DNA of 64,000 nt from CAWEHU01 sp963808965 (GCA_963808965.1 CAWEHU010000027.1:1-64000), one strand, 5' to 3'. Positions 43,822-53,214 are shown, counted from the stretch's first letter. Made by a program: numbers and translations. The notes: generated from the sequence alone by a model not told the origin.

Positions 43822-45148
43822 TTATATGAGCGCGGCGGCTACAAGTCCCGCGACGGACAAGCCCATCACGAGCGTCGCCACCCAGCCGATGAGTTTGAGA
43901 GGCATCGGGAGCGTGAACCTGCCCATGACCTCGCGATTGCTGGCGAGCAGCATCATCAGGCTCATGATCGGAGCCGCCAATATCCCGTTGACGACGGCGC
44001 TCCAGTAGAGCGCCCTGATCGGGTCCACCGGCAGGAAATTGAGGATGGTGCCGAAAATCGTCGCGACGGCGAGAGCGCAATAAAACGCCTTCGCCTCCAT
44101 CGGCTTGCGGGCAAGCCCGATCGGCCAGCGCCGCGCCTCGCCGATTGCATAGGCGGCCGAGCCCGCGAGAACCGGGACGGCCAGGAAGCCGGTCCCGATG
44201 ATGCCGAGCGCGAAGATCATGAAGGCGAACCGACCCGCAACGGGGCGAAGGGCTTCCGCAGCCTGCTGCGCGGTCTGGATATCGGTCGTGCCGTTCGCAT
44301 GCAGGGTCGCAGCCGTCGTGATGATGATGGCCATCGCAACGACGTTGCTGATCGCCATGCCAAAATACGTGTCGAGCCGGATGCGTTGAAAGGCGCGCTC
44401 TGCCTGGTCCGGCGCTTCGATCAGCGGATCGCGGTGCGGCTTGACCCTTTGGTCCTCGGCCTCTTGCGACGCCTGCCAGAAAAACAGGTAGGGCGAGATG
44501 GTGGTGCCGAGTACCGCGACGAGGGTGCTGATCGAGTCCTTGTCAAGCGACAGCCTCGGCACGACCAGACCTCGCAAGGCCTGGTCCCACGGCACGTCCA
44601 CCATCAGCACCGTCCCGAAATAGGCCAACAGTACCAACGTCAGCCACTTCAAGCCCGCGACATACCGCGTGTACCTGAAGCAGGATCTGCATCGACACGC
44701 AGATCGTGCCGAAGAGCAGGACATAGAGGGGCTCGGGGCCACCGATCAGGAGGGCGGCGGTGTCGCCCATGGCCCCGAGATCGGCGCCGAGATTGATTAC
44801 GTTTGCGATGACCAGGAGGAGAATGCATATCTGCACGAGCCAGGGCGGATAATGTCGCCGGAGCGTCCCCGCCAGTCCATGACCTGTGGTACGGCCGATC
44901 CGGGCACTGATCTCCTGGGTGACAGCCATCAGCGGATAACTGAACAGCATCATCCAGAGCGAGCCGAAGCCCATCTGGGCGCCCGCCTGGGAGTAGGTAG
45001 CTATCCCGCTCGGGTCATCGTCCGAAGCCCCGGTGATCAAGCCGGGACCGAGAATGCCCAGCAAGCGCGGCTTGGATGGACTGACGACGGGATCCCGCGC
45101 TTGCAGCAATTCGGAGCAGACGTCCTCCGCGGGATCCAAGGGCGCCAT
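43822..45148 (-). CDS. NRAMP-like divalent-metal transporter (one frameshift)
   Basis: Two frames joined near 44675 give a ~442-residue transporter. The N-terminal part has LGPGLITGASDDDPSGIATY, SLWMMLFSYPLMAVTQEISA and a Mg/Mn-type TM3 with NVINLGADLGAMGDT. The C-terminal part has VAVLGTTISPYLFFWQASQE and IGTGFLAVPVLAGSAAYAIG. Canonical NRAMP proteins have DPGN in TM1 and MPH in TM6. Here TM1 is DDPSGI and TM6 is TTISPYLF, as in the NRAMP-related group lacking the metal-selective methionine. Import of Mg or another divalent ion is possible; the substrate is not settled. Confidence 0.85.
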
Positions 45149-45324
45149 GCACGAGCCTTCCTCGCCTTGTTCTTACCCCTCAAACGGGCTCGGCACCCAG
45201 TGAGTTGCACTGTGCGACCCCCACCCCGATCTGCCGTCGCCTGATCGCACTCGGCTCCGAGGCTGACACGCAGTGCGGGCGATAAGGCTGGGCCTGAGGA
45301 GCCGAGGGTGGTAATCGGACGCGC

Positions 45325-45609
45325 ATGGCCGAGGAAGTACCCGCGACGCCCGGATGGGTCGAAGAGCGGCTGGAAGAGATCTGGTCCACGCTGTATTTGC
45401 CGGGGACGGAGCCGGTCGTCGCCTGTCGCAACGCCTATCTCGTCTGTCTTTCGACCTGTGGCATCGGCTCGGACGCGGACCGATGCCACGATACCTGCCG
45501 CGCCGATCTAATCACTTGTCTGCGTCAGGCTCGGGTGGGTGCTGAGGCGTTGACGGCGCTTGAGACCGAACTGGAGGGGCTGGAGGCGGAGATCACGGAC
45601 ACGACGTGA
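45325..45609 (+). CDS. Small cysteine-containing protein of unknown function
   Basis: The product has 94 residues from MAEEVPATPGWVEERLEEIW. The middle contains seven cysteines in ACRNAYLVCLSTCGIG, DRCHDTCRADLITCL, arranged roughly C-x7-C-x3-C then C-x3-C-x6-C, followed by an acidic helical tail (LETELEGLEAEI). This spacing suggests metal or disulfide bonding. No signal peptide is seen, so it is probably cytosolic. I do not recognise the family. It precedes the MBL hydrolase by 23 bases (start at 45633), so the two are likely co-transcribed. Confidence 0.65.
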   Translation: MAEEVPATPGWVEERLEEIWSTLYLPGTEPVVACRNAYLVCLSTCGIGSDADRCHDTCRADLITCLRQARVGAEALTALETELEGLEAEITDTT

Positions 45610-45632
45610 CGCAAGACTCCGGGAGGGCGACA

Positions 45633-46505
45633 ATGGATGAGATCAGCATCGGCGCGGTACACGTCACCAGCATCGTGGAGCGCGATGGACCTTGGCGATC
45701 GCCGGAGGCCATGTTCCCCTCCTACGATCCGGAGATCGGCCGGCGACACTTGGCGGAGCTGGAACCGTTTTTGTTCGATGCGGCTTCCGGCCTGATGGTG
45801 ATTACTTACCAGACCTTCGTTGTTCGCACGCCGCATCACACCATCCTCGTCGATACGTGCACGGGCGAGGACAAGGGTTATGCCGCCCCATTCGATTTCC
45901 CAAAGCAACGCTGGCTGAACGAGTTCCGCGCCAGCGGCCTGGCGTTCGAGGACATCGATTACGTGTTCTGCACCCATCTTCACATCGACCACTGCGGCTG
46001 GAACACTCGGCTTCTCGATGGCCGTTGGGTTCCCACTTTTCCGAACGCGAAATACGTTTTTCACAAACGCGAATACGCCGCCTGGGAAGCGGCGACGGCG
46101 CGGGGCGAGAACCCGCCTGGCGCGGTTTGGCGAATGAACTGCCTGCCCGTGGTAGAAGCGGGACAGGCCTTGCTGGTGGACGACGATTTCGCGCTCGACG
46201 ATACGATCACGCTCTCGCCCACGCCGGGTCATTCGCCCTGCCATTGCTGCGTCAACATCCGATCCGGCGGTCAGCGCGCGTCGGTAACGGGCGACCTGAT
46301 GCACCACGTCCTGCAATGCCGGGAGCCCAATTGGTCCACGATCTTTTGCGCCGATCCGGCCATGGCGGCGCAATCGCGGCGCCGGTTCTTGGGCGAGGTC
46401 GCCGATACCGATGTGCTGATCCTGCCGGTCCACTTTCCGTCGCCCACCGCCGGGCGGGTTGAGGGTGACGGGGAGCGCTTCCGGTTCCGCTTCCGGTCGG
46501 GGTAG
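45633..46505 (+). CDS. Metallo-beta-lactamase-fold hydrolase
   Basis: The product has 290 residues from MDEISIGAVHVTSIVERDGP; GGGAGGGCGAC just upstream favours this ATG over a GTG 27 bases earlier. The zinc site is HLHIDHCGWNTRL (HxHxDH), with later histidines in TPGHSPCHCCVNI and the aspartate in SVTGDLMHHVLQ. The final ligand is PVHFPSPTAGRV. The family includes quorum-quenching lactonases and other esterases; the N-terminal part and LFDAASGLMVITYQ resemble the unnamed MBL hydrolase subgroup. The substrate is unknown. Confidence 0.88.
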   Translation: MDEISIGAVHVTSIVERDGPWRSPEAMFPSYDPEIGRRHLAELEPFLFDAASGLMVITYQTFVVRTPHHTILVDTCTGEDKGYAAPFDFPKQRWLNEFRASGLAFEDIDYVFCTHLHIDHCGWNTRLLDGRWVPTFPNAKYVFHKREYAAWEAATARGENPPGAVWRMNCLPVVEAGQALLVDDDFALDDTITLSPTPGHSPCHCCVNIRSGGQRASVTGDLMHHVLQCREPNWSTIFCADPAMAAQSRRRFLGEVADTDVLILPVHFPSPTAGRVEGDGERFRFRFRSG

Positions 46506-46526
46506 CCGGGCTGAACTGAGGGCGTC

Positions 46527-48308
46527 TTGTCAATCGAACCGCAAGTCGATTCGATCCGATCCGAGCGGATCAAGGCCGTGCTCGGCCAAACGCCACTCAC
46601 GCTCGGGGTGACGATGGCCAATGCGGGCCTGACGGCGGCCGTCATGCGCCCGGTTATAGAACAGAGCTACCTCCTGATTTGGATCGCTCTGTTGCTCCTC
46701 GTCTCCGGTGCTCGGGCCGGGGTTTGGCTGATCCACCGTCGCAATTCGAGCTTGAGCGGCGGGCTTCGCCGCTGGACTACTCTCGTGACTGGCGGCTCAT
46801 TTGCCTCGGGCCTCTTGTGGGGACTCGGTGCAACCCTGTTTCTCCCCCAATCCGACATCTATCAGCTTTTTCTGGCCTTCGTTCTGGGTGGCATGTGCGC
46901 GGGTGCAGCCACGGTGTACTCCGCCCACTTCCCGACGGCCTTGGCTTTCATCGTGCCGGCGGCGCTTCCTTTCGCCATCAGGCTTGCCGCCGAGGGCTCA
47001 ACACCGCGCTTGATCTCTGCCGTGATGATCCTGATCTTCGTTGCCGCGCTGTTGTTGAGCGCTTGCCGAGCCAGCAAGGCTTTCGGTAACACCCTAAGCC
47101 TTCAACACGAACTCGCCGGCGTCAATGCGCGTTTGCGCAGGGAAATCGCCGGACATCGGTCGACCGAGGCGACGCTGCGACAGGCGCAGAAGATGGAAGC
47201 CATCGGCCAATTAACAGGCGGTATTGCGCATGACTTCAACAATCTCTTGACCGCCGTCATCGGCAACCTGGATCTGATCGCGCACGCTGCCGCCGGCAAT
47301 GAGAAGATCACCCGTCTGACGAACTCCGCTATTGGGGCCGCCGAGCGTGGAGCCAGCCTGACCGGCAGCTTACTTGCCTTCGCTCGCCTACAGTCTGTCA
47401 CCTCGCAGCCTGTTAGCGTGAATTCGTTGCTGCAAGAGTTTTCAGCTCTGCTGCAACAGGCCGCAGGCAAGACCGTTATGCTGGAACTCACGCTGCATCC
47501 CGCGGTAGAAATCTGCCAGATTGATCCGGCACAGTTTCAGTCGGCCATGTTGAATCTCGTGATCAACGCGCGCGATTCTATGCCCGATGGCGGCCGGATC
47601 GTTATCGCTACGGCGAACGTCTGGCTGGACGCTGCCGATCTGGCCGGCAATCCAGAGGCAGAACCCGGTCCTTTCGTTGCCGTCTCCGTTCGCGACACAG
47701 GTACAGGAATGGACGAGTATGTCGTTGCAAGAGCTTTCGAACCCTTCTTCACCACCAAGGAGGTAGGGAAGGGGAGCGGCCTCGGGCTTTCCCAGGTATA
47801 CGGCTTTGCCCGGCAGGCTCACGGACACGTCAAGATTGATAGCCAAGTCGGCCAGGGCACCGTGGTGACTATGTATTTGCCGGAGGGCAAGAGGTCTGGG
47901 CTGCGGCAGGTGGAGGAGGAAACCGCTTCCTTGTCCGACCTCGCGCGACTGCGGATTTTGGTGGTCGAGGACGATCCCGATGTTCTTGAGGCCGTCGGAA
48001 CCTCCATTCGCGAGGCGGGGTTCGAGGTAATCACCGCCACAGGTGGGAGCGCCGCACTTCGAATTTTGCAAAGCGATCAGCCCGTGGATATCCTCTTCTC
48101 GGATATAGTGATGCCGGGTGGAATGAGCGGTATCGAACTGGCCCGAAAGGCGCGCGTAATACGTCCCGAGTTCCCCGTCATTCTAACGTCGGGGTTTGCG
48201 GCGTCCTCGCTTCAATCCCATGATGCATTTGAAGGAGAATTCGAGTTGCTGAAGAAGCCGTACAGACAGGCCGAGCTAATTGAACGATTCCGGTCGGCTA
48301 TAAAATGA
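46527..48308 (+). CDS. Hybrid sensor histidine kinase / response regulator
   Basis: The product has 593 residues; TTG start (LSIEPQVDSIRSERIKAVLG) behind GAGGGC. Six N-terminal membrane helices (residues ~25-190) form a sensor without a periplasmic domain. HisKA is AIGQLTGGIAHDFNNLLTAV (phospho-His), and HATPase_c has MLNLVINARDSMPDGG, DTGTGM and GKGSGLGLSQVYGF. The receiver domain has VEDDPDVLEAV and phosphoacceptor DILFSDIVMPGGMSG. As an NtrB-like architecture with an attached receiver, it is probably part of a relay. No separate response regulator or output gene is adjacent. The lutBC pair follows. Confidence 0.9.
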   Translation: MSIEPQVDSIRSERIKAVLGQTPLTLGVTMANAGLTAAVMRPVIEQSYLLIWIALLLLVSGARAGVWLIHRRNSSLSGGLRRWTTLVTGGSFASGLLWGLGATLFLPQSDIYQLFLAFVLGGMCAGAATVYSAHFPTALAFIVPAALPFAIRLAAEGSTPRLISAVMILIFVAALLLSACRASKAFGNTLSLQHELAGVNARLRREIAGHRSTEATLRQAQKMEAIGQLTGGIAHDFNNLLTAVIGNLDLIAHAAAGNEKITRLTNSAIGAAERGASLTGSLLAFARLQSVTSQPVSVNSLLQEFSALLQQAAGKTVMLELTLHPAVEICQIDPAQFQSAMLNLVINARDSMPDGGRIVIATANVWLDAADLAGNPEAEPGPFVAVSVRDTGTGMDEYVVARAFEPFFTTKEVGKGSGLGLSQVYGFARQAHGHVKIDSQVGQGTVVTMYLPEGKRSGLRQVEEETASLSDLARLRILVVEDDPDVLEAVGTSIREAGFEVITATGGSAALRILQSDQPVDILFSDIVMPGGMSGIELARKARVIRPEFPVILTSGFAASSLQSHDAFEGEFELLKKPYRQAELIERFRSAIK

Positions 48309-48387
48309 TGCAGGCGAGGCCGCCGCTACAGCTGGATCAGCACCGAGTATTTTGGCTAAGCTCGCGCGAGCTAGCGGAGGCGTAAGG

Positions 48388-49815
48388 ATGCTCACCACCA
48401 GTCCGGCCTTTAAGGAAAACGCCCGCCGGGCGATCGCGGATGCGGGGTTGCAGAAGGCGCTCGCGTTCTCCCGGCCGCAATTCATGGCCCGCCGCGCGGC
48501 AGCGATCGCGGCGCTTCCGGAGTTTGAACGGTTGCGCGAGATCGGGCGCGACATCAAGAACCACACGCTTGCGAATCTCGACTTCTACCTCGAAGCGTAC
48601 GAAGCCCGGGTGCTGGAGGCCGGCGGGCAGGTGCATTGGTGCGCAACCGCCGATGACGCCCGCGCCGCTGTGCTGGACATCTGCCAGAACGTGGGGGCGC
48701 ATACCGTCACCAAGGGCAAGTCGATGATCTCCGAGGAGCTCGGGATCAACGAGCACCTGGAGCGCAACGGCATCCGCCCGGTCGAGACCGATCTCGGCGA
48801 GTACATCATCCAGCTCCGGAACGAAGCGCCGAGCCACATTATTGCTCCCGCGTTCCACCTCAACCGGGAGGATTGGGAGGCGCAGTTTCGCATTTCTCAC
48901 ACCGATTTGCCGCCTGACCGGGAGTTCCACGAACGCCGCGACATCCTGAGCGAAGCGCGCACCAAGCTGCGCGAGAGATTTCTGGCCGCGGATGTCGGTA
49001 TCACCGGCGCGAATTTCCTGATCGCGGAGACTGGCAGCAGCGTGATCGTGACGAATGAAGGCAATGGCGATCTCACGCAGACGCTGCCGCGTGTGCATAT
49101 CGCGCTCGCGACCATCGAGAAGGTCGTCCCGACGCTCGAAGATTGCGTCTCCTTGCTTCGCCTGCTCGCACGTTCCGCCACCGGTCAGGATTTCTCGGTG
49201 TACACCACGTTCAGCACGGGCGGGCGCCGGCCCGGGGATCTCGACGGACCGGAGCAGTATCATGTGGTGGTGGTCGATAACGGCCGCTCGGCGATGCTGG
49301 GCACCGAGTTCCAAGACATGCTGCGATGCATCCGCTGCGCCGCTTGCATGAACCATTGCCCGGTTTACGGCGCGATCGGCGGGCACGCTTATGGCTGGGT
49401 CTATCCCGGCCCGATGGGGAGCGTGCTGACGCCGAGCCTCATCGGTGTGGACAAGGCTGGCAATCTGCCGAATGCGTCCACCTTCTGCGGCAAGTGCGAG
49501 AGCGTCTGTCCGGTGAAGATCCCGTTGCCGAAGATGATGCGGCATTGGCGCGAGAGAGAATTTGAGCGGCACCTCACGCCTGCCACCCAGCGTAACAATC
49601 TTGCCCTGTGGGCCTGGTTCGCCCGCCGACCGGCGGCGTACCGAATAGCGACCCGCGCCGCCGCGACGGCGCTCGGACTGCTCGGCCGGAGGCGCGGCCG
49701 CTTCGCCTCGCTGCCGATGGCGAGCGGCTGGACCGCCGGGCGCGACCTGCCCGCACCCGAGGGCGAGACGTTCTTCACCCGCTATGCCCGCGCCCAGCGA
49801 GAGCGGCGGGTGTAA
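48388..49815 (+). CDS. lutB: LutB/LldF-type iron-sulfur protein of the lactate-utilisation complex
   Basis: The product has 475 residues from MLTTSPAFKENARRAIADAG behind GGAGGCGTAAGG. The LUD domain includes VTKGKSMISEELGINEHLER and VGITGANFLIAETGSSVIVT. Two 4Fe-4S clusters follow: RCIRCAACMNHCPVYGAIGG and FCGKCESVCPVKIP. LutABC/LldEFG oxidise L-lactate with electrons passed to the respiratory chain. The usual LutA gene is not upstream; a hybrid kinase is. LutC follows immediately with a 1-base overlap (TAATG). Confidence 0.93.
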   Translation: MLTTSPAFKENARRAIADAGLQKALAFSRPQFMARRAAAIAALPEFERLREIGRDIKNHTLANLDFYLEAYEARVLEAGGQVHWCATADDARAAVLDICQNVGAHTVTKGKSMISEELGINEHLERNGIRPVETDLGEYIIQLRNEAPSHIIAPAFHLNREDWEAQFRISHTDLPPDREFHERRDILSEARTKLRERFLAADVGITGANFLIAETGSSVIVTNEGNGDLTQTLPRVHIALATIEKVVPTLEDCVSLLRLLARSATGQDFSVYTTFSTGGRRPGDLDGPEQYHVVVVDNGRSAMLGTEFQDMLRCIRCAACMNHCPVYGAIGGHAYGWVYPGPMGSVLTPSLIGVDKAGNLPNASTFCGKCESVCPVKIPLPKMMRHWREREFERHLTPATQRNNLALWAWFARRPAAYRIATRAAATALGLLGRRRGRFASLPMASGWTAGRDLPAPEGETFFTRYARAQRERRV

Positions 49816-50510
49816 TGTCATCCAAGGACCAGGTGCTCGGCGCCATCCGACGCGGGCTGCGTCGCGGCCCGTTGCCGGCCGACCAGGCGGCGCTGCTACG
49901 CGCCCGGCTCGCGGAGCATCCGCGCCATCTTATTCCCGCACGGAGCCGCGTCTCTCGTCCCGAACAGATCGCGCTGTTCGTCGCGAATGTCGAGAAGGAG
50001 TACGGCACGGTGACGCGCGTGACCGACATCAACGCCATCCCCGCTGCGGTCGCCGACTACCTTGCCTCGCAAAATCTCGCGCCGGAGATCGTCGCCGCGC
50101 CGCATCCTGACTTGCAGGCCATCCCGTGGGCGGAGCGGCCTTTGCTGCATGTGCGGGAGGGCCGCGCGGCGCCGACCGATACGGTTAGCCTGCAACACGC
50201 CTATGCCGCGATCGCCGAGACGGGGACGCTGATGCTACCGTCCGCGCCGGAGCGGCCGACCACGCTTAACTTGCTCGCCGAAACCGAGATCGTGTTCCTG
50301 CGGGCGAGTCGCATCGTCGGCGCGTACGAGGAGGCCTGGGACCTGCTGCGCGCCGAAAAGGGCGAGGGCGCGGCGTTCATGCCCCGCAACGTGATGCTCG
50401 TGACCGGCCCATCGCGCTCGGCCGATATCGAGCAAACGCTCGAACTCGGGGCGCATGGCCCGCGGCGGCTGCATATCGTGCTGCTGGAGGATGATCCGGC
50501 CGCGCGGTGA
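49815..50510 (+). CDS. lutC: LutC/LldG-type lactate-utilisation protein
   Basis: The product has 231 residues from MSSKDQVLGAIRRGLRRGPL, a LUD-domain protein. It includes the conserved AYAAIAETGTLMLPSAPERP and RNVMLVTGPSRSADIEQTLE, which carry the glycine-rich and SADIE motifs. It is part of the LutBC pair. Its ATG lies in the lutB stop (TAATG), and smr begins in its own stop (TGATG), so the three genes are translationally linked. Confidence 0.92.
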   Translation: MSSKDQVLGAIRRGLRRGPLPADQAALLRARLAEHPRHLIPARSRVSRPEQIALFVANVEKEYGTVTRVTDINAIPAAVADYLASQNLAPEIVAAPHPDLQAIPWAERPLLHVREGRAAPTDTVSLQHAYAAIAETGTLMLPSAPERPTTLNLLAETEIVFLRASRIVGAYEEAWDLLRAEKGEGAAFMPRNVMLVTGPSRSADIEQTLELGAHGPRRLHIVLLEDDPAAR

Positions 50511-51037
50511 TGGCAGCACGTCGCTCCGGACTGACCGAGCAGGATCGCGCCGAGTGGGCGCAGTACGCCCGGCATGTCACGCCGTTCGGTGGCCGGAGCG
50601 CCCCGCCGCTTCCGCCCGAAGCCACCTTGGCTCGCGCATCGCCGCCCTTGGTCTCCGCGCCTCGCACCGCCCCGGCGAACAGCAGAGCGTCAGAGGCAAT
50701 CGTCATCGGCCTGCAACCGGCCGGTGTTGATAACGCGACCTGGCAGCGATTTCGCACGGGCAAGTTTCCCGCCGCGCGCACGCTCGACCTGCATGGCCGC
50801 ACAGCCCAGCGCGCCTTCCACGCGCTCACCCGCTTCCTTTATGCCGCGCAGACTGACCGCTTGCGATGCGTCGAGGTCATCACCGGGCGAGGCGTCGGGG
50901 AATCCGGCGGGGTTCTCCGCCGCGAGCTGCCGCTCTGGCTCAATCTCGCCGAGCTGCGGCCGATAGTTCTGGCCGCCGCGCATCCTCATCCGGCTAATCC
51001 TGGCTCGGTGCGGATTCTGCTGCGGCGCGTGCGGTAG
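50510..51037 (+). CDS. Smr/MutS2-family (Smr domain) protein
   Basis: The product has 175 residues from MAARRSGLTEQDRAEWAQYA. A disordered N-terminal half with an HVTPFGG segment is followed by the C-terminal Smr domain. That domain has TLDLHGRTAQRAFHALTRFL (DxHG), the conserved VEVITGRGVGESGGVLRREL (TGxG) and the end SVRILLRRV. Smr domains nick or bind branched nucleic acids or act in ribosome rescue. It is coupled to lutC by the TGATG overlap. In relatives this protein often sits near mltA; here its context is the lactate genes. Confidence 0.9.
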   Translation: MAARRSGLTEQDRAEWAQYARHVTPFGGRSAPPLPPEATLARASPPLVSAPRTAPANSRASEAIVIGLQPAGVDNATWQRFRTGKFPAARTLDLHGRTAQRAFHALTRFLYAAQTDRLRCVEVITGRGVGESGGVLRRELPLWLNLAELRPIVLAAAHPHPANPGSVRILLRRVR

Positions 51038-51092
51038 GCCTGGTTTGCTACAATCAACCCAGACGCAGGCCGCGCTCGCGATGACGAGTCCT

Positions 51093-51695
51093 CTACCCCC
51101 TGTCTTTCGGCACGGTGCGGGCAATACCCGGCTCTCGCGCGAAAGCCGCGAACCAGGCGGCAAGCGCGGGGCGAGTCTCGCGCCAGGGCTCAGCCGCGAA
51201 GCGAAAATCCAGATAGCCGAGCGCGCAGGCGATGGTGATCGCGCCGATATCCACGATACTGTGCGGCGGGTCGGACTCGATCACGTCCAGCGTGCGATCG
51301 ATGACAGCCTTCTGCCGCGCGATCACTGCATCGCGTGCGGCTTCCCGAGGCCGCGCTTGCTCCATGCGCCGGATGACCGCCGCATCGAGGATACCATCTC
51401 CCATCGCCTGCTGTTTCAGCACGCGCCAACGAGCCGCGCCGTGTTCGGGAAACAGCCCCAGGGCGTCGCCGATGCTGTCCAGGTATTCGCAGATGACCGG
51501 GCTGTCGAACAGCGCCACCCCGTCATCCGTCACGAGGCAAGGAACTTTCGAGAGCGGATTATCGGCGAGCAGGTCGGGGGGCGAGGCGTGCGGATTGGTC
51601 TCGATCAAGTGGATTCGATCTTCGATTCCGCGCGCGATGGCGCACGCCATCACTTTCCGCACATAGGGACTCGTCGGGGAATAGTAGAGCTTCAC
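51093..51695 (-). CDS. Glutathione S-transferase family protein
   Basis: The product has 200 residues. The N-terminal thioredoxin-like domain is MKLYYSPTSPYVRKVMACAI, with the Ser catalytic position in SPTSP and KVPCLVTDDGVALFDSPVIC (cis-Pro and ESxAI-like DSPVI). The helical C-terminal domain has VDIGAITIACALGYLDFRFA. The position 14 bases after gloB on the same strand, and the pairing with a glyoxalase II, suggest glutathione-dependent detoxification. Confidence 0.9.
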   Translation of the reverse strand: MKLYYSPTSPYVRKVMACAIARGIEDRIHLIETNPHASPPDLLADNPLSKVPCLVTDDGVALFDSPVICEYLDSIGDALGLFPEHGAARWRVLKQQAMGDGILDAAVIRRMEQARPREAARDAVIARQKAVIDRTLDVIESDPPHSIVDIGAITIACALGYLDFRFAAEPWRETRPALAAWFAAFAREPGIARTVPKDRG

Positions 51696-51709
51696 GCGAG
51701 GCGCCTCCT

Positions 51710-52435
51710 TCAGAAGCGGTCCTTGCGGCTACGAAGATCCGCGAATGTCGCGACATCTTTCGCGCGGAGAAACGGGTTGGCCGCCCGTTCGCTGCCGATC
51801 GTCGAGGGCACTGTCGGCTGACCGGCCGCGCGTAGCCGTTTCACCTCGGCGGCGCGGGCCTGTAGATCGGGGTTGTTCGGTTCGACCGTGATCGCGAACC
51901 GCGCGTTCGCTTCGGTGTATTCGTGGCCGCAGCAAACCTGAGTTTCCGCGGGCAGCGCCGCGAGCTTCTTCAAGCTGGCGAACATCTCCGCGGGCGTACC
52001 CTCCAGCAACCGGCCGCACCCGAGACTGAACAATGTGTCTCCGCACAGCAGCACACCGCCGTCCGCGAAGTGATAGGCGATATGGCCGCGCGTGTGGCCG
52101 GGCGTGTCGATCACCTCGGCCTGCACGGCCCCGAGCGTGACCTTGTCGCCCTCTCGTACCGCTTGATCGAGCTTCGGCAGCCGGCGGACATCAGCGGCGG
52201 CCCCCACGACGGGGCACCCGAACCGCGCCCGCACCTCGTCGGTCCCAGCGACGTGGTCGGCGTGATGGTGCGTCAGAAGAATCAGGTCCAGTCGGCCCCC
52301 GGCCCGCTCGACGGCCGCGATGCAGGCCTTCGCGTCCGCCGGGTCGACCAGCGCCATGGCGCCGGAGCCGATTTCCTTTACCAGCCATGCGTAGTTGTCG
52401 GCCAGAATCGGAACTGGCTGCGCTCTCACTGTCAT
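51710..52435 (-). CDS. gloB: Hydroxyacylglutathione hydrolase (glyoxalase II)
   Basis: The product has 241 residues from MTVRAQPVPILADNYAWLVK. The binuclear metal site is ILLTHHHADHVAGT (HxHxDH), TPGHTRGHIAYHF, LLCGDTLFSLGCGRLLEGTP and VCCGHEYTEANARFA. It hydrolyses S-D-lactoylglutathione to D-lactate and glutathione. It is divergent from the methyltransferase at 52501 with a 65-base shared promoter region, and upstream of the GST. Confidence 0.95.
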   Translation of the reverse strand: MTVRAQPVPILADNYAWLVKEIGSGAMALVDPADAKACIAAVERAGGRLDLILLTHHHADHVAGTDEVRARFGCPVVGAAADVRRLPKLDQAVREGDKVTLGAVQAEVIDTPGHTRGHIAYHFADGGVLLCGDTLFSLGCGRLLEGTPAEMFASLKKLAALPAETQVCCGHEYTEANARFAITVEPNNPDLQARAAEVKRLRAAGQPTVPSTIGSERAANPFLRAKDVATFADLRSRKDRF

Positions 52436-52500
52436 GACAAGGATGTAGCATCCGGCCCGGCTGCCGGGAACCGGTCCCGTGCTATATAGGCTTATCTGAT

Positions 52501-53214
52501 ATGGTGCCCGATGCTGAGATGGCGGCCGATTTTTACGGCACGGCCCGAGGGGCTGTAGCCGCCCGGCTGCTGCGCCAAAGACTGGCCGTGCTCTGGCCGG
52601 ACATGCACGGCTTGTCGGTATTGGGTGTCGGCTACACGTCCCCCTATCTCCGGCTCTGGCGCGAGCAGGCCGCCCGGTGCATCGCTCTGACACCCGCTCA
52701 ACTCGGCGCCGCGCGTTGGCCTCCGGGGGCGCCCAACCTTTGTTGCACGGCCGAGGAGGATTCGCTCCCGTTCCCCGACCTCTGCTTCGATCGGATCCTG
52801 CTGGTCCACGGTCTCGAGGCGGCGGAGAATGCTCGGCGCCAGCTCCGGGAGATCTGGCGCGTGCTGAAGGACGACGGCCACTTGCTCATCGTCGCTCCCA
52901 ACCGGCGCGGCTGGTGGGCGCATGTCGAAAGCACGCCGTTCGGTCAGGGACAGCCGTATTCGGCTCGCCAGATCGGCCGGCTGCTGGCCTCCTCGTTGTT
53001 TCGGGTCGAGCGGAGAGACACCGCCCTCTACTTGCCGCCGAGCAATCTCAGGATCGTCTTGCGCAGCGCTCCCCTGCTGGAGAGCGCGGGACGGCGAATG
53101 CTGCCCCACCTCGCCGGGGTGACCATCACCGAGGCGGTGAAGGATCTCTATTCCGTGATCCCCCTCGCCGCCACGGTCTCCCGCCGTCGGGTGCTGCTCG
53201 CCGAGGCGGCGTAG
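52501..53214 (+). CDS. Class I SAM-dependent methyltransferase
   Basis: The product has 237 residues. The N-terminal motif DFYGTARGAVAARLLRQRLA is typical of the group encoded beside gloB. The SAM motif I is degenerate (SVLGVGYTSPYLRLW). The middle motif is LPFPDLCFDRILLVHGLEAA, with REIWRVLKDDGHLLIVAPNR and GWWAHVESTPFGQGQPYSAR following. The substrate is unknown. Divergent from gloB, an arrangement common in alphaproteobacteria. Confidence 0.88.
   Translation: MVPDAEMAADFYGTARGAVAARLLRQRLAVLWPDMHGLSVLGVGYTSPYLRLWREQAARCIALTPAQLGAARWPPGAPNLCCTAEEDSLPFPDLCFDRILLVHGLEAAENARRQLREIWRVLKDDGHLLIVAPNRRGWWAHVESTPFGQGQPYSARQIGRLLASSLFRVERRDTALYLPPSNLRIVLRSAPLLESAGRRMLPHLAGVTITEAVKDLYSVIPLAATVSRRRVLLAEAA

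Noticed and set aside
45180..45324. Possible promoter or small ORF between the NRAMP-like gene and the Cys-rich gene
   Set aside because: No ORF with a ribosome-binding site and no clear promoter boxes; it is too short to say more.
48337..49821. 494-residue minus-strand open frame
   Set aside because: It mirrors lutB, which carries Fe-S cluster motifs and a good start; the minus frame has no recognisable domain and is Arg/Gly-rich.
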